Positions 1-6,720 of a stretch of 64,000 nucleotides of DNA are shown here, piece by piece. The stretch lies in the NCBI RefSeq assembly GCF_017744835.1, contig NZ_JAGIAM010000001.1:1178001-1242000 (forward strand), in the 5' to 3' direction. The stretch's first letter is position 1. Every line of letters starts with the position of its first letter. Below the pieces are notes generated by a model that saw only the letters and a program-made list of their open reading frames with translations, did not search any database and was not told where the DNA came from. Origin of the DNA: Sphingomonas sp. (GTDB lineage Bacteria; Pseudomonadota; Alphaproteobacteria; Sphingomonadales; Sphingomonadaceae). The position numbers and the translations under genes were made by a program.

Positions 1-2
1 TC

Positions 3-1820
3 TGGGGCGTCTACCAGAGCAACCTCGCCACGCCCGAGGTGCAGGCGATCGCCAAGGAATGGAGCCCGAAGCTCTCGGCCTTCTTCACCGAGCTGAGCCT
101 CGACCCCAAGATGTTCGCGCGCGTGAAGGCGGTCTATGACCACCGCGCCACCGCAGGGCTCGACGCGCGGCAGATGCGGCTGCTCGAGCGCACCTATCGC
201 GACTATGTCACCTCGGGCGCGCTGCTGGACGAGGCGGGCAAGGCCGAGGTCAAGCGGATCAACCAGTCGCTGGCCGAGGCTTTCACCGAGTTCAGCCGCC
301 GCGTGCTGGCCGACGAGGAGACCGCGATCCTGCTCGACAGCCAGGCCGATCTCGCCGGCCTCTCGGACAGCTTCAAGGCGAGCCTGGCCGAGGAAGCCGG
401 CGCGCGTGGGCAGGCGGGGAAGTGGGCGATCAAGAACACGCGCTCCTCGGTCCAACCCTTCCTGATGTATTCGACCAACCGGGCGCTGCGCGAGAAGGTC
501 TACAAGGCCTTCGTCAACCGCGGCGACAATGGCGATGCCAACGACACCAACGAAGTGATCGCCCGGATCCTCAAGCTGCGCCACGAGCGGGCGAAGCTGC
601 TCGGGTTCAAGAACCACGCCTGGTACCGCATGGACGACACCATGGCGGAGACCCCCGACAACGCCATGAAGCTGATGATGGCGGTGTGGCCCGCCGCCGT
701 CGCCCGGGTGCGCGAGGAAGTGGCCGACATGCAGGCGCTCGCCGACCAGGAGAAGGCCGGCATCACCATCGCGCCCTGGGACTATCGCTTCTATGCCGAG
801 AAGGTCCGCAAGGCGAAGTACGACCTCGACGAGAACGAAGTGAAGCCGTACCTGCAGCTCGACACGATCCTGCAGGGCGCCTTCTGGGCCGCGGGCCAGC
901 TTTACGACCTGGACTTCAAGGAGAATACGGGGACGATCCCCGTCTTCCACCCCGACGTCCGCACCTTCCTGGTCGCCAGCCGCAAGGACGGCAGCACGGT
1001 CGGCATCTTCTACTTCGACGGCTATGCCCGCTCGGGCAAGCGATCGGGCGCCTGGGCGACGACCTATCGCATCCGCAGCGGGCTGCGCGGCGACCGGATC
1101 GTGCTCGCCAGCAACAACAACAACTTTACCAAGGGCGGCGCGGGCCAGCCGACGCTGATCAGCCTCGACGACGCCACCACGCTGTTCCACGAGTTCGGCC
1201 ATGCGATCCACAGCCTGCTCGGCAACGTCTATTACCCCGGCCTCGCCGGCACCCCGCGTGACTTCGTCGAGTATCCCAGCCAGGTGAACGAGAACTGGCT
1301 GCTCACCCCCGAAGTGCTCAGCCGCTTCGCCAAGCACTACCAGACCGGCACGCCGATCCCGGCCGGGCTGGTGGCGAAGATCGAGAAGGCCGAGACCTTC
1401 AACCAGGGCTTCGACACGGTCGAATATCTCTCGGCCGCGATCATCGACATGAAGCTCCACGACCGCGACGCGCCGGTGACCGACCCCGACGCCTTCGAGC
1501 GCGACACGCTGGCCGCGATCGGCATGCCCAGGGAGATCGTGATGCGGCACCGGCTGCCGCAGTTCAATCACCTCTTCTCGAGCGACGCCTATTCGGCGGG
1601 CTATTACTCCTATCTCTGGTCCGAGACGATGGACGCGGACACCTGGGCGGCGTTCGAGGAGACCGGCAACGTCTGGGACAAGCCCACCGCCGACCGCTTC
1701 CGCACCACCCTGCTCTCGACCGGCAACGAGACCGACCGCAAGGAAGCGTACCGCGCCTTCCGCGGCCGCGACCCCGACGTGAAGGCGCTGTTCAGGCGCC
1801 GCGGCTTCCCGGTGCAATAG
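3..1820 (+). CDS. dcp: M3-family peptidyl-dipeptidase (Dcp-like), 5' end missing
   Basis: Zinc metallopeptidase of family M3, which removes C-terminal dipeptides or degrades oligopeptides. The frame is open from the left edge, so the true start lies outside; about 605 residues are visible and family members run to roughly 680-720, so around 100 N-terminal residues are missing. The zinc motif HEFGH lies at 1188-1202 and the third ligand Glu (in DFVEYPS) at about 1270, both at the usual spacing. The C-terminal GYYSYLWSETMDAD block is typical of Dcp. A GTG at 39 is only an internal in-frame codon. The stop is followed by a 155-nt gap before an unrelated gene. The choice between Dcp and oligopeptidase A is less certain than the family. 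Confidence 0.93.
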   Translation, partial: WGVYQSNLATPEVQAIAKEWSPKLSAFFTELSLDPKMFARVKAVYDHRATAGLDARQMRLLERTYRDYVTSGALLDEAGKAEVKRINQSLAEAFTEFSRRVLADEETAILLDSQADLAGLSDSFKASLAEEAGARGQAGKWAIKNTRSSVQPFLMYSTNRALREKVYKAFVNRGDNGDANDTNEVIARILKLRHERAKLLGFKNHAWYRMDDTMAETPDNAMKLMMAVWPAAVARVREEVADMQALADQEKAGITIAPWDYRFYAEKVRKAKYDLDENEVKPYLQLDTILQGAFWAAGQLYDLDFKENTGTIPVFHPDVRTFLVASRKDGSTVGIFYFDGYARSGKRSGAWATTYRIRSGLRGDRIVLASNNNNFTKGGAGQPTLISLDDATTLFHEFGHAIHSLLGNVYYPGLAGTPRDFVEYPSQVNENWLLTPEVLSRFAKHYQTGTPIPAGLVAKIEKAETFNQGFDTVEYLSAAIIDMKLHDRDAPVTDPDAFERDTLAAIGMPREIVMRHRLPQFNHLFSSDAYSAGYYSYLWSETMDADTWAAFEETGNVWDKPTADRFRTTLLSTGNETDRKEAYRAFRGRDPDVKALFRRRGFPVQ

Positions 1821-1945
1821 CGGGGCCAGAAAGGCGCGCGGGCGCCGGCGAATCCTCCGTTCCGGGCGCGTCGGCCGAGACGCAACCGAAAGGGATTCGA
1901 CTGGCGCCCCGCCCGATTGCCGCGAACCCGTGCTGCTGTTCTTCT

Positions 1946-1969
1946 CCTCCCCGGTTCTTCAACGGGAGG
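1946..1969 (+). promoter_or_regulatory. Hairpin that covers the ribosome binding site of the aerolysin-like gene
   Basis: The sequence CCTCCC at 1946-1951 can pair with GGGAGG at 1964-1969 across a 12-nt loop. The 3' arm is the Shine-Dalgarno sequence of the gene starting at 1976, so translation could be limited by the structure. Pairing is seen in the sequence; a regulatory role is inference. Confidence 0.4.
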
Positions 1970-1975
1970 GGTGCA

Positions 1976-2713
1976 ATGACACAGGAATATCTCGTCTGGT
2001 CCGACCTGCAGGCACTCAGCTCGAGCCCCAGCGCGGTCCGCGACAAGTTCGGCGCGATGTACGGCGAGACGCCCGACGGCATCGCGCTCAATGACACGAC
2101 CTATTACAACGCGGTCTCGCCCCCGATCACCCAGCAATATGGCCATTATTGCTACAAGACGCTGGGCGAGATCAGCTACAGCGAGGAAGGCCAGCAGGCC
2201 GACCAGGCCGTGGTGGGGAGCAACACCGCCTTCAACTATGGCGACGATCCCGCCTCGATCTCGCTCACCGTCAACGGCGGCTGGGCCGAGACCACCGGCT
2301 GGTCGACGTCGGTGACCACCGGGATGACCTTCAGCGAGAGCGTGACGCTGGAAGGGGTGTTCCAGATGGGCATGCAGTTCAACGTCTCCGCCACCGTCGG
2401 CCAGTCGGGCTCGACCACGGTCAACAAGGGGGCGAGCTCGACGGTGACCGTCACCGTGCCGCCCAAGTCGCAGGTCAGGGTCGACATGGTGGCGACGATG
2501 AAGACCGAGACGATGGACTTCTCGGCGCCGATCCAGGTGACCGGCATGTTCGGCGCCAACTTCCCCGACCGCGTCCAGGGCCATTATTTCTGGTTCGCCG
2601 ACGCGGGCACGATCCTGCCCCAGACATCGGGAACGCTCACCGGCAAGATCAACGGCACCGCGGCGTTCGACGTCCAGACGCACATCAACCCGGCCCAGCC
2701 GCTGGGGAGCTGA
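1976..2713 (+). CDS. Aerolysin / ETX-MTX2-like beta-pore-forming protein
   Basis: A 245-residue protein with the texture of the aerolysin superfamily (epsilon toxin/Mtx2 group), whose members oligomerise and insert a beta-barrel. Residues 96-170 are alternating Ser/Thr-rich and hydrophobic strands. Residues 108-150 read as an amphipathic insertion hairpin, followed by TVTVTVPPKSQVRV (157-170), which matches the strand-PP-strand signature of these toxins. The N-terminal 90 residues are Tyr- and Gln-rich and unrecognised; they would be the receptor-binding or capping part. No signal peptide is visible, so it is either cytosolic or released by lysis or another route. The ATG is preceded by GGGAGGGG. 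Its 3' end overlaps the convergent ABM gene by 29 nt. The fold call rests on pattern reading, not on an alignment. Confidence 0.6.
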   Translation: MTQEYLVWSDLQALSSSPSAVRDKFGAMYGETPDGIALNDTTYYNAVSPPITQQYGHYCYKTLGEISYSEEGQQADQAVVGSNTAFNYGDDPASISLTVNGGWAETTGWSTSVTTGMTFSESVTLEGVFQMGMQFNVSATVGQSGSTTVNKGASSTVTVTVPPKSQVRVDMVATMKTETMDFSAPIQVTGMFGANFPDRVQGHYFWFADAGTILPQTSGTLTGKINGTAAFDVQTHINPAQPLGS

Positions 2714-3062
2714 CCGCGGCCCCCGCGTCTCCGGGCGCACGGTCGAGCAGGTCGTCGGTCACTTCGAGCAGCAGCAGCGGCGCGTGGGCGGTGTCGGCGA
2801 TCGCGTCGACAAAGGCGGCGCGGGTTTCGGGCTCGTCATAGGCCATGCGCGCGTCGAAGGCGCGCTGCCAGGTGGCGCGATCGGGCCATTCGGCGATGCC
2901 GATGAAGCGCGTGCCCGGCCCCGCGTCGGCCGCATCGCGGTGGAGGCGCGAGCCGAGGCTGCCGTAGCGCGCGCGGATCAACTCGGTGCCGCGGCGCCAG
3001 GCGGCGCGGAACTGGTCTTCCTTGCCGGGATGGACCCGCCACCAATAGGCCGCGACGAACAT
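2685..3062 (-). CDS. Antibiotic biosynthesis monooxygenase (ABM)-fold protein
   Basis: A 125-residue protein whose first 100 residues look like a ferredoxin-like ABM/stress-responsive barrel fold: an opening strand FVAAYWWRVHPGKEDQFRAAW, a middle RFIGIAEWPDRATWQRAF and a closing LLLLEVTDDLL. Such small cytosolic dimers include heme- or quinone-acting monooxygenases, and many have no known substrate. The frame stays open upstream to 3605, but the ATG at 3062 begins exactly where the family begins; the extra part is antisense to the next gene. The tail (108-125) is Ala/Gly/Pro-rich. Function beyond the fold is unknown. Confidence 0.7.
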   Translation of the reverse strand: MFVAAYWWRVHPGKEDQFRAAWRRGTELIRARYGSLGSRLHRDAADAGPGTRFIGIAEWPDRATWQRAFDARMAYDEPETRAAFVDAIADTAHAPLLLLEVTDDLLDRAPGDAGAAVSSPAAGPG

Positions 3063-3160
3063 GGGACTGGCCTCCGTCTGCTGTGCGGGAGGAATGCGTG
3101 GGGGAAGGGGAAGGTCCGCGGCCACGGAAGTGGACAAAGCGCACACCCTCCCCCGTGTTT

Positions 3161-3889
3161 TCAGTGCAGCGTCCCTTCGATCCGGCCGGCGTCGACGACG
3201 ACCTCGGCTTCGGGAGCGGGCGACGAGCGGCCGTCGAGCGCGGCGTTGAATGCCGCCCAGGCCGCGCGCAGCATCCGCCCGACACGATAGGACAGGATCG
3301 CGACCGGACCCTCCGTCGGCTGGCGCGTCTCGATGCGATCGAGCCAGCGACCATAGCGCGTGGGGTCGCGGTAGCGCAGCAGGAACATGGTCAGCCGCTC
3401 GTTGTACTGGCGGCGCTCGCCGATCTGCTCGCCCTGGTGGAAAATGGGCACGGCGACTCCGTTGATCGCGCGGGAGAGTGCGGCATCGGCGAGGCGCGTG
3501 ACGGCGACGTCCATCGCCGCGTCCCAGGCGAGGCGGAAGGCCTGGGCATCGGGCCGGCGGCGCAGCGCATAGGCGGAGCTGCGGCCCATGCCGACCGCGC
3601 GGCACGCCTCGTCGACGCAGCCCGAGCCGGCGAGCGCCTCGATGAAGGCATGCTGGCGATCGGGCACCCAGCCGTCGTGGCGATAGCGCACGGGCACGGG
3701 GCCGAAGGCGTCGGCTTCAGGATCGTCTTCGGGATCGTCTTCGAAATCGTCTTCGAAATCGTCTTCGGAGTCGCCGGCCGCATCCTCGGGCGGCGCCTCG
3801 GCTGGCGCGCCGGCGTCCTGGGGGTTGGCGGGATCGGGCGCGTCGGTGGGAGCGCGCTCGAAGGTTTCGCGAGAGTCGTGCTTGCTCAT
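3161..3889 (-). CDS. HTH protein resembling phage terminase small subunits, paralog A
   Basis: A 242-residue protein with an acidic low-complexity N-terminus (residues 42-58 are runs of E/D with F or P) and a predicted helix-turn-helix at about 89-112 (SGCVDEACRAVGMGRSSAYALRR), followed by AFRLAWDAA and a helical C-terminus. The HTH plus the AWDAA helix resembles terminase small subunits and is a recurring sphingomonad hypothetical. It is a clear paralog of the gene at 5087-6013, including its upstream sequence. A TTG two codons upstream (3895) is possible, but the ATG at 3889 lines up with paralog B. A GTTC-N7-GTTC site lies 44 nt upstream, suggesting control by LexA. The molecular role is unknown. 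Confidence 0.75.
   Translation of the reverse strand: MSKHDSRETFERAPTDAPDPANPQDAGAPAEAPPEDAAGDSEDDFEDDFEDDPEDDPEADAFGPVPVRYRHDGWVPDRQHAFIEALAGSGCVDEACRAVGMGRSSAYALRRRPDAQAFRLAWDAAMDVAVTRLADAALSRAINGVAVPIFHQGEQIGERRQYNERLTMFLLRYRDPTRYGRWLDRIETRQPTEGPVAILSYRVGRMLRAAWAAFNAALDGRSSPAPEAEVVVDAGRIEGTLH
3721..3768. repeat. 12-bp tandem repeat, four units
   Basis: Four near-identical 12-bp units (core ATCGTCTTCG) inside paralog A encode repeated E-D-D-F/P residues on the minus strand. Units differ at one or two positions. Length change here would stay in frame. Confidence 0.85.
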
Positions 3890-3932
3890 CTGCAAGTGTG
3901 GAGCAGATGAAATCCTATTTTGAAAGCTTTTT

Positions 3933-3960
3933 GTTCGTGCTATGTTCCGACGCGAGTCAA
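3933..3960 (-). promoter_or_regulatory. LexA-type box and -35 element for paralog A
   Basis: GTTC, seven bases, GTTC (3933-3947) is an exact match to the direct-repeat LexA operator of alphaproteobacteria. On the minus strand a TTGACT -35-like hexamer lies just upstream (3955-3960), so the box covers the promoter spacer. The 30 nt between box and start include a stretch (about 3895-3922) nearly identical to the one before paralog B. Confidence 0.6.
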
Positions 3961-4106
3961 TGGCGCTTGAAATACTGGACTTCGCGTTCGTGCTGCTGCG
4001 CCGCGGCTTTGCTGTCGAAGGTGCCGAGGTTGCGGCGCTTGCCCGTCTCCGGATCCTTCTTGCGGGAATAGAGGCGGTATTCGCCCGAGGCGAGCTTGCG
4101 GATCAT
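3957..4106 (-). CDS. 49-residue basic conserved small protein
   Basis: The minus strand encodes 49 residues starting MIRKLASGEYRLYSRKKD and continuing PETGKRRNLGTFDSKAAAQQHEREVQYFKRH. This Lys/Arg-rich pattern (YRLYSRKKDPxTGKRRNLGTF) is a widespread alphaproteobacterial hypothetical, short enough to be missed by length filters. The frame also stays open a little upstream (ARYAD), but 4106 is the first ATG. Its stop overlaps the -35 hexamer of paralog A, which lies downstream on the same strand. No enzymatic motif is visible; the charge suggests nucleic-acid contact, which is inference. Confidence 0.75.
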   Translation of the reverse strand: MIRKLASGEYRLYSRKKDPETGKRRNLGTFDSKAAAQQHEREVQYFKRH

Positions 4107-4163
4107 GTCGGCGTAACGCGCGGGGCGGGCGGGCGTTGCGCGCGGCGGGATTGCATTGGTGGA

Positions 4164-4180
4164 CTATGTGGATCACATAG
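4164..4180. promoter_or_regulatory. Perfect inverted repeat before the HigA-like gene
   Basis: CTATGTG, GAT, CACATAG is a perfect palindrome with 7-bp arms, ending 25 nt before the start of the HTH gene at 4206. Position and symmetry suit an autoregulatory operator for that protein. It also sits about 60 nt upstream of the divergent 49-residue gene. Confidence 0.55.
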
Positions 4181-4205
4181 ATGGGCGCTTCGAGCGAGGC
4201 TTGGC

Positions 4206-4496
4206 ATGCGCGTGAATAAAGAGACTATCATCGCGATCCCGGCGGATCCGGACGATCCCGAGGATTTCCCCGTGAGCGTCGCGGGGCTCGAGCGCGGGCT
4301 GATGGGGCGGCGAATCCGGCGGCTCCGCAACAAGCTGGGGCTGAGCCAGGAGGCGTTCGCCAGGACCTATGGCATCCCGCTCGCCAGCATCCGCCAATAT
4401 GAGATCGGCCGCCACATGCCGCCGCCGGCGGTGCGCGCCTATCTCAAGGTGATCGAGGCCGAGCCCGAGGCGGCCGCGCGCGCCGTCGCGGCATGA
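4206..4496 (+). CDS. HTH (XRE-type) regulator of the HigA/NadS antitoxin kind
   Basis: A 96-residue protein with an HTH at about 36-70 (RRIRRLRNKLGLSQEAFARTYGIPLASIRQYEIGR) followed by PPPAVRAYLKVIEAEPEAAARA. This is the arrangement of antitoxins paired with RelE/HigB-type toxins: an N-terminal toxin-binding segment, then a DNA-binding domain ending in a short helix. No toxin-like gene lies on either side, so it appears to be an orphan or a stand-alone regulator. The perfect palindrome upstream is its probable operator. The frame is open further upstream, but that part is antisense to the 49-residue gene; ATG 4206 is preferred. Confidence 0.75.
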   Translation: MRVNKETIIAIPADPDDPEDFPVSVAGLERGLMGRRIRRLRNKLGLSQEAFARTYGIPLASIRQYEIGRHMPPPAVRAYLKVIEAEPEAAARAVAA

Positions 4497-4589
4497 GCCG
4501 CCGCCACTCGCCGGGCCTCGGCCATGGCACGGGCGGCGGCGAGGCGCAGTGGGCGCCGAAACAGCAGTGGCGGGGCGGGCGTCGCGGGC

Positions 4590-4988
4590 CTAGCGGCGGT
4601 GCTCGATCAGGTCCCAGAGATTGCCGTAGAGATCGCGGAACACCGCGACCTTGCCGTAATCATGCACCGCGGGCGGGCGGACCCATTCGACGCCGGCCTG
4701 GCTGAAGCGCGCATGGTCGCGGTCGAAATCGTCCGTGCTCAGGAACAGGAAGACGCGCCCGCCGGCCTGGTTGCCGATCGCTTCGGCCTGCTCGGGCGTG
4801 GCGGCGCGGGCGAGGAGGATGGTGGCGGCGGCGTCCGGCGCGTGCGCCGGGCGGATGGTGACCCATCTCTTGTCCTGCCCGGGGATGGGGGTGTCCTCGA
4901 CCAGCGTGAAGCCGAGCTTGCCGATGTAGAAGGCGAGGGCTTCGTCATAGTCGCGGACGAGGAGCGTGATATGGGCCAGATGGGGCAT
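4590..4988 (-). CDS. Glyoxalase/VOC superfamily protein
   Basis: A 132-residue vicinal-oxygen-chelate protein: two beta-alpha-beta-beta-beta modules, the first starting HLAHITLLVRDYDEALAFY and the second VFLFLSTDDFDRDHARF...VFRDLYGNLWDLIEHR. The N-terminal His (in AHITL) and a Glu near the C-terminus (LIEH) sit at usual metal-ligand positions. The family includes lyases, dioxygenases and resistance proteins; the substrate cannot be told. ATG 4988 matches the first strand. A broken second copy lies at 6376-6510. Confidence 0.88.
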   Translation of the reverse strand: MPHLAHITLLVRDYDEALAFYIGKLGFTLVEDTPIPGQDKRWVTIRPAHAPDAAATILLARAATPEQAEAIGNQAGGRVFLFLSTDDFDRDHARFSQAGVEWVRPPAVHDYGKVAVFRDLYGNLWDLIEHRR

Positions 4989-5086
4989 GGCGGCGCATCG
5001 TAGCGGGCGGGGCGCGGAAGGGAATTGCGCGCCGTCGCTCGGCTCCAATCGCCTGGCGAGCCCGCAAAGGTCACACCAGGGTCACA

Positions 5087-6013
5087 CTATCGCGATCGTC
5101 GGCGGCGGCGCCAATTGGCCTCGGGATCGAGGTGATAGCATTGATCGGCGAACTCCTCGTCGGTGAGCCTGTGCCCCGCCTGCTCCCTGGCCAGCGCCGC
5201 GGCGCCGCGCGCGTTACGGGCGGCGGCTTCATCGGCGGCGACCTGCGCGCCGGACCTGGGCGGGCGCTGCTCGCTGAGGAAGCGCGGCAGCACGCCGTCG
5301 GCCACGTCGGCGAGATCGAGCTCGGCCGCGAGCTCGTGCGGGGCGAGCAGCTGCTCGGGCGGGGCGGGGAGCGCGGGCTCCATCGCCCGCAGGCTCTCCT
5401 CGAGCGCCGGCGGGGCGGCGATCGGCTCGGCGCGCGCATCGGGGGCGCCCTGGCGCGCGGTGCCGTAGCGTTCGGGCTTGAGGTGGCCGAGCAGATATTT
5501 GAGCAGGCGATTGTCGTGGACCAGCCGCGCGGCGACCACTTCGCCGCGATCGTTGTAGATTTCCTGCTCGACGCCTTCGATCGCGCGCTCGAACGCGATG
5601 TCCTCGATCAGGGCGCCGGCATGGTGCCGCGCCGCATCCCAGGCGCGCGCGAACGCCGCGCCGTGCGCCGAGCGGCGCAGGCGATAGGCGCTCTCGCGCG
5701 ACATGCCGACCGCCCTGGCCGCGGCATTGACGAGCCCGGTATCGGCGAGCGTCTCGATGAAGCGGCGCTGCTTCTCCTCGGTCCAGCCGTCGAGCCGCGG
5801 GATGCGGCGGACGGGGACCCAGCGGTATTCGGCGGGGTCATAGGGTTCGGGGGGATGGGGGGCATCGTCGAGGTCGTCGAGGTCGCCCGGGTCGTCGGGC
5901 GCGACGGCGAGCGCATTGGCTTGCGCGCCCGGATCGGGCCGAAAAGTGGATAGATCGGGCCCGCACGCATCGGCGGCGGGCGCGAAGGCCTGGCGTGGCT
6001 CTGGCTTGCTCAT
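5087..6013 (-). CDS. HTH protein resembling phage terminase small subunits, paralog B
   Basis: A 308-residue paralog of the gene at 3161-3889. The shared core is LDGWTEEKQRRFIETLADTG followed by an HTH at about 92-115 (NAAARAVGMSRESAYRLRRS), AFARAWDAA, and a helical segment ending KYLLGHLKPERYG (172-184). It has an acidic N-terminal stretch (DDPGDLDDLDD) and a longer C-terminus of 120 residues that is Ala/Glu-rich and ends in a basic RRRRRSR tail. The start codon and about 30 nt upstream match paralog A closely. A degenerate LexA-type box lies 45 nt upstream. Function unknown; DNA binding is likely from the HTH. Confidence 0.75.
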   Translation of the reverse strand: MSKPEPRQAFAPAADACGPDLSTFRPDPGAQANALAVAPDDPGDLDDLDDAPHPPEPYDPAEYRWVPVRRIPRLDGWTEEKQRRFIETLADTGLVNAAARAVGMSRESAYRLRRSAHGAAFARAWDAARHHAGALIEDIAFERAIEGVEQEIYNDRGEVVAARLVHDNRLLKYLLGHLKPERYGTARQGAPDARAEPIAAPPALEESLRAMEPALPAPPEQLLAPHELAAELDLADVADGVLPRFLSEQRPPRSGAQVAADEAAARNARGAAALAREQAGHRLTDEEFADQCYHLDPEANWRRRRRSR

Positions 6014-6057
6014 CTACCAGTGTGGAGCAGATGAAATCCTATTTTGGAAGGGGGTTT

Positions 6058-6072
6058 GTACTTGGTGTGTTC
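6058..6072 (-). promoter_or_regulatory. Degenerate LexA-type box before paralog B
   Basis: GTAC, seven bases, GTTC sits at the same distance from the start (about 45 nt) as the intact box before paralog A. One half-site differs by one base, so LexA binding may be weaker or lost. Confidence 0.4.
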
Positions 6073-6123
6073 TTTTGCTAACCGGATCGGCTGTCCAGTA
6101 GCGGGCGGCGATCCGGAGGGGCG

Positions 6124-6357
6124 ATGAGCCGCAGCCGCAAGAAGACGCCGGTGATCGGCTACACCTGCGCCAAGAGCGACAAGCCGTGGAAGGCGAAGGC
6201 CGCGCGCAGCTTCCGGCACGCGGCGCGGCAGGCGCTGGGCGAGGGCGAGGACGCGCTCCTGCCGGTCAAGCGCTGGGCGGTGGTGAACCCGTGGGATGCG
6301 CCGAAGGATGGCAAGCATTGGGTGGGTGGTGGTGAGGCGCGGTGGCTGCGGAAGTAG
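6124..6357 (+). CDS. Conserved basic small protein (MSRSRKKTP type)
   Basis: A 77-residue Lys/Arg/Trp-rich protein beginning MSRSRKKTPVIGYTCAKSDK. Proteins that open MSRSRKKTP are common small hypotheticals in bacteria and phages. No membrane segment or catalytic motif. The Shine-Dalgarno GGAGGGG lies 3-4 nt before the ATG. It is divergent from paralog B across 110 nt containing the LexA-type box, so both might respond to the same regulator. Function unknown. Confidence 0.7.
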   Translation: MSRSRKKTPVIGYTCAKSDKPWKAKAARSFRHAARQALGEGEDALLPVKRWAVVNPWDAPKDGKHWVGGGEARWLRK

Positions 6358-6375
6358 CTCAGCCCGCCGTGTGCT

Positions 6376-6510
6376 CGTGACCCAGCGCTTGTTCTGCTCG
6401 GGGATGGGGTGTCCTCGATGAGGGTGAAAGCCGAGGGTGCCGATGTAAAGACGAGCGCTTCGTCATAGTCGCGAACAATCAGGGTAATGTAGGCGAAGTG
6501 GGGGCAAGCA
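6376..6510 (-). pseudogene. Truncated, frameshifted copy of the glyoxalase-fold gene
   Basis: On the minus strand the sequence reads PHFAYITLIVRDYDEALVF and, after a shift, FTLIEDTP, closely matching the first 45 residues of the intact gene at 4590-4988 (PHLAHITLLVRDYDEALAF, FTLVEDTP). Several one-base insertions and deletions break the frame, there is no ATG at the matching place and the rest of the gene is absent. It is therefore a decaying duplicate. Confidence 0.8.
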
Positions 6511-6720
6511 GTAACTCCGTTGAGGTGCGCGAGCGGCACCCCATCGTCCCATCGTCACATTCTGGCGATCGCGGCCGCCGCCGATATCTGCCGATTAGAT
6601 CGAAATTATAGCATAATCCCATACCACGGAGAACGTGCATTCACTCTGTTCTTCTGTGAATTAGCACGGCAAAAGTTTGCTCTTAGTGGTACAGGTAGCA
6701 CATCGCCGGGAGATTTATAG
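6511..6720. other. AT-rich leader region of the membrane-protein gene
   Basis: From about 6590 the base composition falls well below its surroundings (stretches such as GAAATTATAGCATAATCC) and stays low through the following gene. An open frame 6520-6720 ends directly before the next ATG but shows no protein-like features. I see no palindrome or terminator; a promoter for the gene at 6721 must lie here, and GGGAG at 6709-6713 is its ribosome binding site. Confidence 0.5.

Noticed and set aside
3721..3768. Possible CRISPR or direct-repeat array
   Set aside because: Units are 12 bp, contiguous and within a coding frame; no spacers and no cas genes.
3942..4205. Longer version of the HigA-like protein
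   Set aside because: The extra part is antisense to the 49-residue gene and contains the palindromic operator.
6520..6720. A 66-codon frame ending right before the AT-rich gene
   Set aside because: No ribosome binding site or protein-like pattern; it overlaps low-complexity leader sequence.
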